A stretch of DNA of 64,000 nt from Macrobrachium rosenbergii (lineage: Eukaryota; Arthropoda; Malacostraca; Decapoda; Palaemonidae): assembly GCF_040412425.1 (NCBI RefSeq), contig NC_089782.1:17476622-17540621 (forward strand), written 5' to 3'. The position numbers and the translations under genes were made by a program. Positions 23,716 through 37,385 of the stretch are shown here, in pieces; the first letter of the stretch is position 1; the number at the start of each line of letters is the position of its first letter. The notes below the pieces were generated by a model that saw only the letters and a list, made by a program, of their open reading frames with translations, was not told the DNA's origin and did not search any database.

Positions 23716-23919
23716 TTTTCCCCATGAAAATGTGTAAAGAGGAGATGTGAATTAGTAATGTGGCAGGCCACCCATAAACTTTTGTCAGGAGCTTTTTAGT
23801 AAAGCTGTTATAGTGAAGGGCTGGTTAAGCATAAAAATGAGAATCAAAACTTAGGTGCTTTTCTATATTTTTGTATCTTAGGTGCTTTTTCCGTGTTTTT
23901 GTATCTTATTTTTCACTCC

Positions 23920-23925
23920 AATAAA
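23920..23925 (+). promoter_or_regulatory. Polyadenylation signal AATAAA (copy 1)
   Basis: AATAAA about 240 bp after the terminal exon reading frame, conserved in the second copy at 53005. Consistent with a 3' UTR end for the cyclophilin-fold gene. Confidence 0.5.
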
Positions 23926-24439
23926 TTAACTTTATTAAGGTTTGTTGTGTGAGTACCCATCAACAGAATTAAGAAGAAACCTATTGCTAAAGTAGAGAAG
24001 AAATTAAGTAGAACTTGCTTTTAGTGTTCTACTAAAAATCTACTTTGAGAATAAACCTATGTTGCCAGTTAGGCATTTTTGGAAATCGGTTACTCTGGGA
24101 ATCTTCCCTGGGAAAGAAAAAGAATAAACAGAGTTTTTTACCCTGGAGAGTGAAAATAATCGTGGAATTATTCTCTGGCTCAGAGAGCTATCAGGGCCTG
24201 TCAGCATACATCCTTTTAAATGGAGAGGGGATTTCCTGTATGCACACTTGTTCAAACACAAGAGTCTTACAGGAAAATGCATCTTATCTTTAAAATCACA
24301 CAGTCAACCAACCTTTTAAGATCTGAGACCTGATATCTCAACACACAGTACATGACAAATACAAGAGAGAATATATCAAAAGCATAGAAAACATATTACT
24401 TTTACAGAAAACATACATATCATAAGACATATTATAATT

Positions 24440-24448
24440 ATATATATT

Positions 24449-24514
<66 letters not shown>
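24440..24514. repeat. (TA)n array
   Basis: Interrupted, then perfect TA run at the left border of the inverted small-element pair. Confidence 0.9.
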
Positions 24515-24516
<2 letters not shown>

Positions 24517-24888
24517 GGAAGAGGTTTGACAAGGTTCCAAGCTCTGACGTTCGAAAGCACAATTCGACAAAAATATATTCATCAGAAATTATTTCACAAG
24601 CTTACGCATGTTCGGGGTTACGGCGACAGAGAACCCCGATCCGACGGAAGAATATATCAAAATGGCAGAATAATCATAATTTGAAGGTTTTTTGATGTAA
24701 AACTCAATAATAATATTTACATCGTTTCAATGCACCCAGAGCATTAAAAGTAAGGTTTTCTTATGATTTTTGACGATTTTTATAAGAACAAGGAAAGCAC
24801 AAGAACGGAACCCTCGTCAGAAACTGGGACCGCTTGTATATATATATATATATATATAAAAAAATATAATATATATATATATATATAT

Positions 24889-24954
<66 letters not shown>

Positions 24955-25305
24955 AGTTTATCCACGGGGTTCCGTTCCTGAGGAGCTGTCGTAACTAAAA
25001 AATCGCCGAAGCCGGAACATCGTCGAAAATCGTCAAAAATCATAAGAAAACCTTTACTTTTAATGCTCTGGGTGCATTGAAAACGATGTAAAACTGCATT
25101 ATTATTGAGTTTTACATAAAAAAACCTTCAAATTATGATTATTCTGCCATTTTGGGGCCATATTTCTTCCGTCGGATCGCTGCGACGTCGTAACCCCGAA
25201 CATGCGTGGTGAAGCCAGAAATAATTTCTGATGAATATATTTGAAAAGCCGCCGAACTTGGATCGAACGTCGTAAGCCGGAACCGCTCGTAAAACCGGGG
25301 ACTGC

Positions 25306-25308
<3 letters not shown>
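24515..25308. mobile_element. Pair of small non-autonomous DNA elements in inverted orientation
   Basis: 24515-24836 is the imperfect reverse complement of 24952-25308, with a (TA)n array between them. Matching landmarks include AATGCTCTGGGTGCATTGAA (right copy) against its complement at about 24730-24750, and GATTATTCTGCCATTTT against AAAATGGCAGAATAATC. The outer end of the right copy (CCGGGGACTGCCTGTATATA) resembles the ends of the element at 42440. Each copy is about 320-360 bp and non-coding, so MITE-like. Confidence 0.65.
24835..24951. repeat. (TA)n array
   Basis: TA run with a few A-rich interruptions, located exactly between the two inverted small elements. Confidence 0.9.

Positions 25309-25352
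<44 letters not shown>
25309..25352. repeat. (TA)n array
   Basis: Perfect TA run following the element end CTGCCTG. Confidence 0.9.
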
Positions 25353-25356
<4 letters not shown>

Positions 25357-25497
25357 CAGCAGTACCCAGCACTTTCATGTATTCTCGATACACAAATGCG
25401 CTAGGCAATGCTGCTTTTTATTATTTCCTGCTGGCTCTTGATATACAATCTTCACATGTTACTTGTGATTGTATAATAATATTTATATTACATACTG

Positions 25498-25622
<125 letters not shown>

Positions 25623-26069
25623 GAAGTTGCTGGCAAAAGCAGGCCACAGCATATCTCAGGACAGGGTGACAAGGAGACAGTCGGTCATCTGTAGGTGGTA
25701 TTTCTTTATGGACGTGTTTCCAGAACACATTGTTACATCATCAAGGCTGAAAAGAAAATTTACAAATTAAAGTACATGGAATAAAACTAACGACTTCAAG
25801 AGTCTCAACATGCTATATAAATATACATTAAAACAAGACAATTCATAAAAAGCACCTGCTAGACTAAAAGGTTGAGGACTGAATGACTAAAAGGGAAAAG
25901 GAAAGCAGCAAAGGAAACTGGCTCAAGCCAGATACAACTGAACAGAGGTGGTGTGTGAGTTCAACTTAGGAACTAGCTGTTTTATGAATAACGATTCTAA
26001 AATGAGCAGTTCACCTGATGACTTGTTTGGCCCAAAACAGAGAAGTCAGAATAATTAATACTTGTATTA

Positions 26070-26375
26070 TTATATGTATATTGAATGATTTCTGATATTA
26101 GAAAATTCTGGATTGGACAATCTGCAACCAGTACAGTGACTAACACCTTTATGTGAATCAGCTCTGACCCTCAGCAATCGTTTAGTCAATCCCACATAAG
26201 TCCCCAAATTACATCTGGGGCAAGTATATTTATATGTGACGGACGATTGCATTATTGGGCAGATTCTATCCTTAAATTGAAAAAGGGACCCTATTGTCAG
26301 TGGATTTTTTGGTATTAAAATGACTTGCAACATGTTAAAATGTTTTTCTATTGTAGAATCTGCCCAATAATGCAA
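26070..26375 (-). pseudogene. Penelope-like element C-terminus with GIY-YIG endonuclease domain (left arm)
   Basis: The domain would nick target DNA for insertion of a Penelope-like retroelement. About 100 codons are open. NPLTIGSLFQFKDR leads into SVTYKYTCPRCNLGTYVGLT, the Cys-x2-Cys plus Y-x-G core typical of these endonucleases, then KRLLRVRADSHKGVSHCTGC with the conserved Arg and His. The reverse transcriptase part is missing, so this is a 5'-truncated copy. The reading ends after IRNHSIYI, earlier than in the right arm, which continues to HELLILESLFIKQ. An identical reading frame exists in unit 2 at 54690-54995. The family call rests on the CPRC, YVGLT and LRVRADSH blocks in order. Confidence 0.75.
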
Positions 26376-26665
26376 TCGTCAGTTGTATATAAATATACTT
26401 GCCCCAGATGTAATTTGGGGACTTACGGGGACTGACTAAACGATTGCTGAGGGTCAGAGCTGATTCACATAAAGGTGTTAGTCATTGTACTGGTTGCAGA
26501 TTGTCCAATCCAGAATTTTCTAATATCAGAAATCGTTCAAATGTATGTAATACAAGTATTAATTATTCTGACTTCTCTGTTTTGGGCCAAACAAGTCATC
26601 CACACGAACTGCTCATTTTAGAATCGTTATTCATAAAACAGCAGTTCCTAAGTTGAACTCACACA
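26357..26665 (+). pseudogene. Penelope-like element C-terminus with GIY-YIG domain (right arm)
   Basis: Mirror copy of the left arm. It reads YKYTCPRCNLGTY, then a frame break near 26430 (one base fewer than in unit 2), and resumes as LRVRADSHKGVSHCTGCRLS. It keeps the C-terminus lost from the left arm, NTSINYSDFSVLGQTSHPHE then LLILESLFIKQ, which matches the usual ending of Penelope-like proteins. There is no reverse transcriptase. The copy in unit 2 (about 54970-55295) reads further, to LVPKLNS. Confidence 0.7.
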
Positions 26666-26963
26666 CCACCTCTGTTCAGTTGTATCTGGCTTGAGCCAGT
26701 TTTCTTTGCTGCTTTCCTTTTCCTTTTATTCATTTAGTCCTCAACCTTTAGTCTAGCAGGTGCTTTTTATGAACTGTCTTGTTTTAATGTATATTTATAT
26801 AGCATGTTGAGACTTTTGAAGTCGTTAGTTTTATTCCATGTATTTTAATTTGTAAAAATTTTCTTTTTTAGCCTTGATGATGTAACAATGTGTTATGAAA
26901 CACGTCTTTCAAATAAATACCACCTTTGATGACTGACTGTCTCCTTGTCACACCCTGTCCTGA

Positions 26964-26966
26964 GAT

Positions 26967-27057
<91 letters not shown>
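26964..27057. repeat. (TA)n array
   Basis: TA run that starts directly at the outer end of the right Penelope arm. Confidence 0.9.
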
Positions 27058-28893
<1,836 letters not shown>

Positions 28894-30858
28894 GCAAGCA
28901 CCTTCGGTCACACGTTTTTTCGTTGTGCTTTTAATCTTGTGCCTTTTTGCATCATTATGGCTTCCTCACAAGGTCTTTCGTCACCTAAGTTGAGTACCAG
29001 TATTTCGTATTTTAGTTGAGGCGATTGAGGCTCCTTATTTCCCTTTAGTTTAATAATTAAATGGATTTATAACGCCCGTCTAGATCTCCTCTTGCGGCCT
29101 CACGTGACCTCCATGCGTGGTTCGTGATCTTGGGTCGCCCTGTTTCTCGATCTTTATCACGGTTCCTCTTCGTGTTTAGGATCATTTTCTTTTTCATGAG
29201 GTCTATTTAGTGATTTTGATTGATTAACGTTTGTTTCCCTTTGCTTCGAGATGAGGGCTGGTGTTTAGGCGTCGGGCTTCCCCTCGAGCCTATTCGCTTT
29301 TTATCAATTCATTTACATGCCTTATTTTTGCCCTTCTCTTCTTTAGCTTCTGGGAATTTTATTTACGTTAGTACTTTTAAGTTTTTTGTTTTATCTTTAA
29401 CTCAGTGTTCGGATGCATTTGATATTTGATGATTATTATGGATATTTTTTTTTGTTACGAGGCGGCCATTTCCCTTCACGTCCACATCGTGTTGGGTATG
29501 ATCCTCCTCTTGTTTTGTTTTGTTATGTTTTTATTTTATCCTTTTTTATGGGTTGGTTGTTAGCTTTGGATTTCCTTTTTGGGGCGTTAGGCTTATTGCC
29601 CCCTTTTTCCATGAAAAAAGGGGGTGGTCGTTCATTCTTTTCGTTCACATGCCCTTCATAAGGTTTTGTGTTCGTATTTTCCATTGCGCGCTTTCCTTAA
29701 GTTTTACTAGGGTCTTCTCCTTTTATGTTCCCCTTCCCCTGTTTCGGCTTTTTGCGTAGGCTAATAAGCCTCTCGTTTAAGCTGAAATAGCGTGGGATCT
29801 CATGTTGCTTCCCTCTCCCTGTTTCGGCTTTTCGCGTGAGGCTAATGAGCCTCTTGGTTAAGCTGGGATAGCGAGGGGCTTCATGTAGCCTACCCTAGTT
29901 TGGTATTTACTTAAGGTTAGTTTCAGTTTTGGTTATGTCGACCCACCCTTTTCCCTCTCCTCCTCCCGAGTGCCCTCTCTTCCCTTGATTTGTTTTCAAT
30001 CTTGTTAGCTTATCCAGGTTTAATGAGAGCATTCCTTCCTTTTAGCCTATAGCTTATGCCCCCTTCCTCTGCATTGTTTGGCCTCTCCTTGGTACGGTCC
30101 GTGACTTTACCTATTTACTCTCCCTCCTGGGACTGTTGGTGACCGGGAGGGCTTCCCCTCTCCCGTCCACCATCTTTGGCCATCTTTATCTCCCTGTCCC
30201 CCATGGAGGTTGTTCCTGTTCCTCTCCTGCTTCTCTCGTGTTTGCTGAGTAACGACTCAGTCAGCGAGTGGGCGGAGGGACACGGAACGCCCGGATTGTG
30301 CATTCCCACTCTCTGGTCGTTCTTTTCGGTTCTTCCTCTGGGGTTTTCATTCCTCCCTTCATACGCCTTCTCCGGGCGTGTCGCTTAATTTGGCGACACT
30401 CCGGTTCAGTCCTTCTTCGTTGCCAGTTAGAGCTTTCCGCCTGACTGTCTTCGTGTTGGGCTTTTTGACGTTCCCCTGCCCTTAGCTAACTACTGTCTTC
30501 TATCAGAGTGCATTCCTTGCTTCCCGCTCCGGCGTTCTAGCGTTTATCGGTCTTCCGTTATCGCTAGTTTCATATTATTTTTAGTTGCCGGGAATGCGCT
30601 TTCTCCGGACAGTTTAACCTTCCCATTTCATTTTGTATCCGTCACTTACTTTAAGGCATGTTACTCCGGCTAGTTCCGGTAAATTTATTTTGTTTTATTT
30701 ATTATTTTATTATTTATTTTGTTTTGTTTGTATGAGATTTTTTACCCGGTTACCTCCCGGATCATTCCGGCTGGTTTCACGGCTTTGTTTAATACTGTGT
30801 TGCTCCGCACACTACTCCGGCACCTACACAGTGTACTCATAATCTCATACTCTTACAG
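28894..30858 (+). other. Leader of DIRS element C
   Basis: About 2 kb, pyrimidine-rich, with no convincing reading frame. It holds the 80-bp duplication at 29741. It ends in a polypyrimidine-poor but AG-ending site (CATACTCTTACAG) just before the Cys-rich gag segment, so it may include a 5' intron. Confidence 0.5.
29741..29896 (+). repeat. 80-bp tandem duplication in the DIRS leader
   Basis: GTTTCGGCTTTTTGCGTAGG at 29741 and GTTTCGGCTTTTCGCGTGAG at 29821 start two units; each contains the small palindrome AGGCTAATAAGCCT or AGGCTAATGAGCCT. Present also in copy 2 (57806 and 57885). Confidence 0.8.
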
Positions 30859-33150
30859 GTGGTACGCTGCCAAGAAGAAGGGTGCTCCGCAGCCCTCCAT
30901 CAGGCGAGCGCCACGAGTTTGTCGGTCTCACTCCGGATGTGCGGTCCACGTAGGGGATCTTATTGTTTGGCACCCTGACGGATGTGATGTTTGCTACGCT
31001 CTTTACGAGCAAGCTATCGATGATTCGGTAGGTGATCAGGCATCTTTCCTTCTTAGCCAACTATAATGTTTACATTTTTCCGATCTCCTCCGCCTTCGTA
31101 AACCGCAATAATGTTTTTCTTCCGCAGGCTGACCGCAAAGTCTCGTGATGCTTCGCTTCAGGCCCTTAAAGTCTGGGTTAGCGGCTTTGGGGCGCAACGC
31201 ACGGGAGCTGGCAATCCCTACATACTCTCGAAGGACATTTGTAATGTCCTTTTTCCCGGCGCTTGATCACAGCTTCTGTCACCGACGAGGTTGCTGCCCG
31301 TTGATTGCCGGGATTCGAGAGTTGACCCAGCCCTCTCCAGACGGTTCGCTCTGAGCGGCGGCGCTCCAGAAGACGCAGCGGAACTTCGATCTCGCCTTGA
31401 GTCTCCGAGCATTATACCGGAGCATCAAGCAGGTAAGGGGGTAAGTGAGGCAGGTTCTCCACTGTTTAGCTCTCCTTCTTCCTCTGTTGCTTCTTTTAAA
31501 GGCTTCTCGCACACGCCTGGGTCTGTTGCCCCAAGGTGAAGTCCGTTAAAAAGAAAACCTTACCTACTCCGCAGGCCGATATGGGGTCCCTCCGGCGGCG
31601 CATCGGGCGACGAGCCCGTTCCGTCGACGAGTACAGCCTCCCCTTCCGGGTCTCAAGCGGAGCCTCAGTCACGTCAGGTAGTTCCCCCTCCTCCTTCTCT
31701 GGATACGTTTCATTTCTTTGAACAATTCCTGGAAAGAATCGACGCGAGGTTTGAGAAGATCGACGCGAGGGTAGACAGCAAGCTGTCTGGTCTTGCTTCT
31801 TCTTTTCAGTCTCTTTCAAGAAGGTGGAATCACAACAAGGTTCTCGTTCTAGGTCTCATTCTGTTCCGGACCCTTCCACTCTCCCCTCCCTTTGATCTAG
31901 GGAATCCTTGGCGTCTCGCCCTTTATGCTCCCGAGCACGAAGGTACTCTTACCATAGAGGGTTTGGGCACGAGGAGAGTGGAAGAGTTGGAGTTCTATCC
32001 TCCGACCTGACATCTCCTACACTGGGTTTGCCAGGCTGAAGGGAGAGGTTTGGAACAGGTCTGATAAAGTCCCTAAGGAGACGGTCATCTATCCCAGGGA
32101 CCAAGCCCAGTCGTCTTTGATGAGGACCCCACGGAGTGGCAAGCGGAGAACACTAAGCTTACACCAGCTAAGGGAGTGTTCACTATGTTCACTCTCAGTG
32201 ATGTTCTCCTTCTCCCTTGCACTTCGAAAGTGGCCTCCTGACTAGTCAGGCTTGCTTCAAGGTAAACCCCTTCCTCATCTCCGAGAGACGGACCCGACAT
32301 CTCTCGTCTTTCCTGGAGGCACCGAATTCTGGAAGGGAGCCCTAATACGCTTACGGTGACTCGCTTGACCCAGACTGCGCCTCTGATCTGTTCAGTGAGC
32401 AGCTCCCAAAGATCCCGGAGACGCTCTTGAAAACAGAGGCTGATACTAAGGAAAGGCTCGCCAGGTCTTTGAACTCTTTGGCTTTAGCGGAAGCAACTTC
32501 TTTGGTTTATAGGAAGATCCATTATTCCAGGTCTTGACGAAATCTCTCTTGGCGAGTTTTCAACAAGACCTGTTTGACTTTATGACTGCCCGACTGGCCT
32601 GCCGGAAGCACATCTTTTCAGCAGCCACAGTTCGGCATGAACCAAATAAGCTTCTTAAGAGTTCGATCTGGGGAGCTAATCTTTTCCCACTAGAAGAAGT
32701 TGATGCAGTCTTATCTGAGGCAGCTAGGGTCAATCAGAGTCTCCGTTCCCTTGGGGTCTGCCCTATAAAAGGAAACAGTCTGATCTTGCCAGCCCTCCCA
32801 CAAAGTCCAGTAAGAAATTTAAACATTTCAAACGTCTTCCAGCTCAGTCCTTGGTTCAGGTTCCTTTACAAGGTCAGCCTTCGACCTCTTCCTCCCATCC
32901 TCCGCCTCAGTATGTCCTGGTGAACCCGGCACATCAGTCTTTGGCTGCTCCCTCCTATGTCTCCTCCCCAGCTTTCAATCCTGCATATGAAAGTCAGGGG
33001 AAATTTCGCCCCAGACAATCAACCAGAGGCAATAAGCCCCGTGGCTTCGCTAGAGGAAGGGGAGCCCCCTGCCCTCCCCCAGGAACAGGGGAGGTAGAGG
33101 CTCCAGAGGGGGGAAGCAAACTCAGGACCGATGACATACATCCTGTGGGC
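30859..33150 (+). pseudogene. DIRS element C gag (copy 1), frame-broken
   Basis: Presumed nucleic-acid-binding structural protein. The same protein reads better in copy 2 (58933-61228), where it is described in full. Here the Cys-rich segment (30859-31027) has lost two bases, and several single-base indels follow (for example near 31195, 31830, 32010 and 32130). The long middle part is therefore split. The Arg/Gly-rich end (RGNKPRGFARGRGAP) is readable near 33025-33070. Two short intervals with GT and AG borders inside the N-terminal half could be introns. The broken frames and the near identity to copy 2 make either decay or uncorrected read errors possible. Confidence 0.6.
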
Positions 33151-34170
33151 GGGAGGCTGTACCATTTTCGAGCTCGGTGGACCTTCTGTCCCTGGGCCCA
33201 GAGTATAGTTTCCAAGGGCCTAGGCTGGAGTTGGATCGACAATCCCCTCCACCAGTCAAGTTTTATCAGGCTACGACCAAGGATCTCGAGGACTTTGTGG
33301 AGGATCTCCTACAGAAACAGGCTATATGAAAGTGAGGACTCTGAAGTTCCAAGGCAGGCTCTTCAGTGTTCCCAAGAAGGGTTCCGACAAACGGAGAGTA
33401 ATTCTGGACTTGTCCTGTCCTGAATTCCTACATTCGTTGCGACAAGTTTCGGATGCTTACTGTCTCCCAAGTTCGGACCCTACTGCCCCGTGGAGCCGTA
33501 AACCACCTCTCTAGATCTTTCCGACGCCTATTATCACGTCCCCGGTTGCGAAAGGTTCTCCCCCTTTCTGGGGTTCAGGCTCGAAGGCAGGCATATTCCT
33601 TTAAGGTGATGCCTTTCGGCTCAACATAGCCCCCAAGGATTTTTACTGTTGACAGACACGGTCGCACAACAACTCCGGTCTCAAGGGATTACGCTGGCCG
33701 CGATCTCGACGACTGGATCATCTGGGCATCCAGCGTCGAGGAATGCCGGAGAGTTACATCCGTGGTGGTCGACTTTCTAGAATCCTTGGGCTTTCGTGTA
33801 AACAGGGAGAAGTCCCGCCTGGTTCCATGCAGTTGTTTTCAATGGCTAGAATCCAGTGGGATCTGAATTCTCACAAGTTCTCTTCCTCCTCCCAAGAGGA
33901 AGGAGATAGCCAGAGCAACCAGACAGTTTCTCAAATCCAAAAGGGCCTCTCGGCGGACCAAAGAACGGGTCTTGGGTTCCCTTCAGTTCGCTTCGGTGAC
34001 AGACCTGTTGCTGAAAGTGAAACTGAAAGATATCAACAGAGTGTGGCGGAGTCGGGCATATATCAGTCTCAGGGACAAGGTGTCTCTGATCCTCACATCT
34101 TGAAGAAGCGACTCCAGCCTTGGTCGACTGTCAAGAGCCTGTCCAAGTCAGTCCCCTTCAATTTCCTCCT
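33150..34170 (+). pseudogene. DIRS element C reverse transcriptase (copy 1), frame-broken
   Basis: Readable pieces in order: GRLYHFRARWTFCPWAQSIV, KVRTLKFQGRLFSVPKKGSD, DKRRVILDLS, the motif A region (LDLSDAYYHVPV in copy 2; here broken near 33500), the KVMPFG block and the active site. At the active site the nucleotides CTCGACGACTGGATCATCTG encode L-D-D-W-I-I-W, so both catalytic Asp codons survive in this copy, but the preceding Tyr codon is damaged. VDFLESLGFRVNREKS and the RKEIARATRQFL-type block (broken) follow. Frameshifts at about 33320, 33420, 33500, 33625 and 33850 make it inactive as assembled. Confidence 0.75.
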
Positions 34171-34680
34171 CCGGCGTTGGTTATCCACACAGACGCCTCC
34201 CCCTAAGCCGGTGGGGGAGGATATTCTCAACACCAAGAAGTACAGGGACTTGGTCCCTCATGTTCCGCCAGTTCCATATAAACGTTCTGGAGGCCATGGC
34301 GGTCTTCCTTACCTTGAAGAAGCTTCTTCCCCCCAAGAAGATTCACATAAGACTGGTTCTGGACAGCACCACGGTAGTCCACTGCATAAACAGGGGAGGT
34401 TCAAAATCGAGCAGGATCAACCAGGTAATGATTGCACTTTTCTCTTTGGCATGCAAGAACAAGTGGCACCTATCTGCCACCCATCTTGCAGGGGTCCGAA
34501 CGTCGTAGCAGATTCTCTCCAGGACAACTCCCTCGAGTCGGAGTGGTCCCTAGACAGGGGCTCTGTTCAATTGATCTGCAAACAAGTTCCGGTCTGGAGG
34601 TAGATTTGTTTGCAACCAAGCTCAACAACAAGCTCCCTCATTACGTAGCTCCCAACCTGGACCCTCAAGCTCTTTTTCAC
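34170..34680 (+). pseudogene. DIRS element C RNase H (copy 1), frame-broken
   Basis: After the connection region, the first motif (IHTDAS in copy 2) is damaged near 34190-34210 by extra bases. Downstream the frame from 34260 is open: FRQFHINVLEAMAVFLTLKK, LVLDSTTVVHCINRGGS and SATHLAGVRTS. The last acidic motif (NVVADSLQD) is in the next frame near 34500. A further stretch (LEVDLFATKLNNKLPHYVAP) is the conserved DIRS linker to the recombinase. The acidic set E, D, D is visible; the first D is uncertain in this copy. Confidence 0.7.
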
Positions 34681-34929
34681 GGACGCAATGTCATTGGATT
34701 GGAACAGGTGGAAGGTGATCTATCTGTTCCCTCCAGTGAACTTGTTGTTAAAGGTCCTTCACAAACTGAGGACGTTCCAAGGGTCAAGTAGCTCTAGTGG
34801 CTCCCTACTGGCCAAAGAGCAGCTGGTTTCCTCTTCTACTAGAACTGAAACTTCGCCACATCCGCATCCCCAGTCCGAAACTAACACAAGTAGTACAAAC
34901 TCAGACTGTGTCAGCTTCCTCAAAAATCC

Positions 34930-36034
34930 AAAATGCCCTGGCTTTGTGGACTTTATGAAGTTTGCGGCTCAAAGGGATGCTAACGTTGATCCTGTCAATA
35001 CCGTGTTCTTGGAATCAGATAAGCGGGTCTCCACTCTTCGTCAGTACGACTCAGCAATTAAGAAACTAGCACTCTTTTTGAGGGAATCTGAGGCTACAGT
35101 AATGACCATAAATTTAGCAATCTCCTTTTTAGATCACTGTTTGAGAAGGGTTTAGCCGCTAGTACTGTTACTACAGTCAAGTCGGCTTTACGAAAAGTGT
35201 TCTTGTATGGTTTCAAAATTGACCTCACAGACCCTTACTTTTCTTCCATCCCTAAAGCATGTGCACGTTTAAGACCAGTAATCCGTCCACATACGGTTTC
35301 CTGGTTTTTAAATGACGTGTTGAAGTTAGCCTCAGATATCGATAATCAGTCTTGCCCCTACCTTTCCTTGTTGAGGAAAACGTTGTTCTTAGTTAGCCTA
35401 GCTTCGGGTGCTAGAATTTCAGAGCTGTCTGCACTCTCTAGGGAACCCAACCATGTCGACTTCCTTCCATCAGGGGAGGTTTTGCTGATTCCTCACCCTA
35501 CCTTCCTGGCCAAAAATGAAGATCCGCAGCATAGGTGGTCGCCTTGGAAAATTCTCCCCCTGCCTCAAGACCTGTCCCTGTGCCCAGTTCATACTTTGAG
35601 GGCTTATTTAGACAGGTCCTCTCACATCTCTTCTGGGCCTCTCTTTATCAGGGAAGGAGGGGGTAATCTCTATGTCTGCTATTAGACAACAGATCCTTTA
35701 CTTTATCAAGCAGGCTAACCCTGACTCAGTCCCAAGAGTTCATGATATTAGAGCTGTGGCCACCTCCATTAATTACTTTCATTACATGAATTTCACGGAT
35801 CTTACCAGGTACACTGGTTGGAAGTCACCCTTGGTTTTCAAACGTCACTATTTGAAATCCTTAGAAGCTCTTAAATTCTCAGCAGTCGCGCAGGGAACGT
35901 TGTTCCTCCCTCTGGTTCCCTTTCTGATTCCTAGTCATTTCCTCCTCCACTGCCTCAGTTATCCCCTTTACGGCCATTTCAGTCAGGCTTGCCTTGACTT
36001 CTCACCTGGCTGTGTTATCTATGTGTTTGTCTAA
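34930..36034 (+). pseudogene. DIRS element C tyrosine recombinase (copy 1)
   Basis: Best preserved recombinase in the window, in three overlapping frames (34688-35155, 35197-35685, 35672-36034). The core-binding part includes KRVSTLRQYDSAIKKLALFL and the TVTTVKSALRKVFLYGFKID region. The first catalytic Arg is in LASGARISELSAL (about 35398-35436). In the last frame H24-D-I-R27 is followed by GWKSP (Trp 50) and RHYL with the nucleophile Tyr 60. Two frame breaks, near 35150 and 35665, prevent a continuous protein. All catalytic residues I look for are present, so this copy could be young. Confidence 0.8.
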
Positions 36035-36254
36035 ATGACACATTTAAGTTATAAGGTTTTCAATATTGTATAGTTATTTTGTTTATGTATATTTTTCATA
36101 TTGTCATGTTAATTTTAAGCTAACATCAGTTTCTTTTGTACATTATTGTTATTGTTACTAGTGATTAAAAAATTTCTTTTTGGACCTTCGGTCTTCTGTT
36201 CCCTTTAGAATTATTATCTCTTTAGTTTAAGAATGATATTTATTTCTCTGTTAA

Positions 36255-36345
36255 TTTTTCACCGGCTGACACGGGACCCGATCCAGAAAAGGGATTTTGA
36301 CGAAGGAAAAATCTATTTCTGGAGAGGGGACCGTGTCACCCGTGA
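36255..36345. repeat. Internal complementary region of DIRS element C
   Basis: 36256-36289 is the reverse complement of the left outer end (28609-28644). 36316-36341 (TTTCTGGAGAGGGGACCGTG) is the reverse complement of the right outer end near 36676-36691. The middle (36290-36315) pairs with the stretch at 36762-36793. Thus it spells the junction of right end and left end in reverse, as in DIRS1-type elements. Confidence 0.85.
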
Positions 36346-36407
36346 CCCACCTCCATCATGTGTCATGTCCCTCCCATAGTAAACATCATTCTGGTGGGGT
36401 GATGCTT

Positions 36408-36691
36408 TCATTGAATGTGGCTAGCGGTGTTTTGTGTGTTGTCCGCGAGTGGTGCATGGGTTTGTAACGGCACCTCCCTGTGGGACTTTTGACTTTGGGA
36501 TCTCTATAGGATAAGGTTCCGTGTTTTTGTAGTTCACCCTTTTTCCATACACGACTCCATCTGATGGAGCTCGCTCTGGGGTAGTAACTCCAGCATTTCA
36601 TTTAGCTTTCTGGTATTTAGCAAACGGAATTACCTAGAAATAAGTGCTGAATGGACTTTTTCACCGGGTGATTTTTCACGGTCCCCTCTCC
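36408..36691 (-). repeat. Right inverted terminal repeat of DIRS element C
   Basis: Reverse complement of 28609-28893. Its outer extension continues beyond a (TA)n array as GAAATAGATTTTTCCTTC at 36762-36779 and AAAAT-ATAT-CCCTT to 36793. Confidence 0.85.
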
Positions 36692-36698
36692 ATATATA

Positions 36699-36761
<63 letters not shown>
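36692..36761. repeat. (TA)n array inside the right terminus of the DIRS element
   Basis: Interrupts the terminal sequence predicted by the internal complementary region, between CCCCTCTCC and GAAATAG. Confidence 0.9.
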
Positions 36762-36767
<6 letters not shown>

Positions 36768-36792
36768 GATTTTTCCTTCAAAATATATCCCT

Positions 36793-36968
<176 letters not shown>

Positions 36969-37089
36969 CAAGTGGGAATACCACTTCTGAAGCAAACCAT
37001 AAACTTCCAAACTGTGTTCCTCCCAAAATAACATAATTTGGTGCTGATATCTAACAAAGGAGGGCGTGAGAAACTAATATACATATAGA

Positions 37090-37120
<31 letters not shown>

Positions 37121-37190
37121 CTAAATTTCTCTCCATGCTCCCCTTTGGTGCATCTGTTTATCTTTCTAAAGACCTGGTGACTGTTTGATA

Positions 37191-37240
37191 TTATATATAT
37201 ATATATTATATATATATATAAAATATTATATATATATATA

Positions 37241-37330
<90 letters not shown>

Positions 37331-37385
37331 TATATATTTAATATATATATATATATATATATTATATAAAATATATATATATATT
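37191..37385. repeat. Interrupted (TA)n arrays
   Basis: Several TA runs separated by ATTA, AAAA and GG interruptions; a shorter run also lies at 37091-37118. Confidence 0.85.

Larger units (their letters stand above)
25655..26966. mobile_element. Inverted pair of Penelope-like retroelement 3' fragments
   Basis: 25655-26272 and 26353-26966 are reverse-complement copies around a roughly 80-bp centre. Both arms carry the GIY-YIG endonuclease end of a Penelope-like element followed by about 300 bp of 3' sequence with a CATCATCAAGGCT block. The arms end at the same word, CTCAGGACAGGGTG in the left arm and its complement in the right, and each abuts a (TA)n array. Head-to-head 5'-truncated copies fit known Penelope-element insertions. 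Confidence 0.75.
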
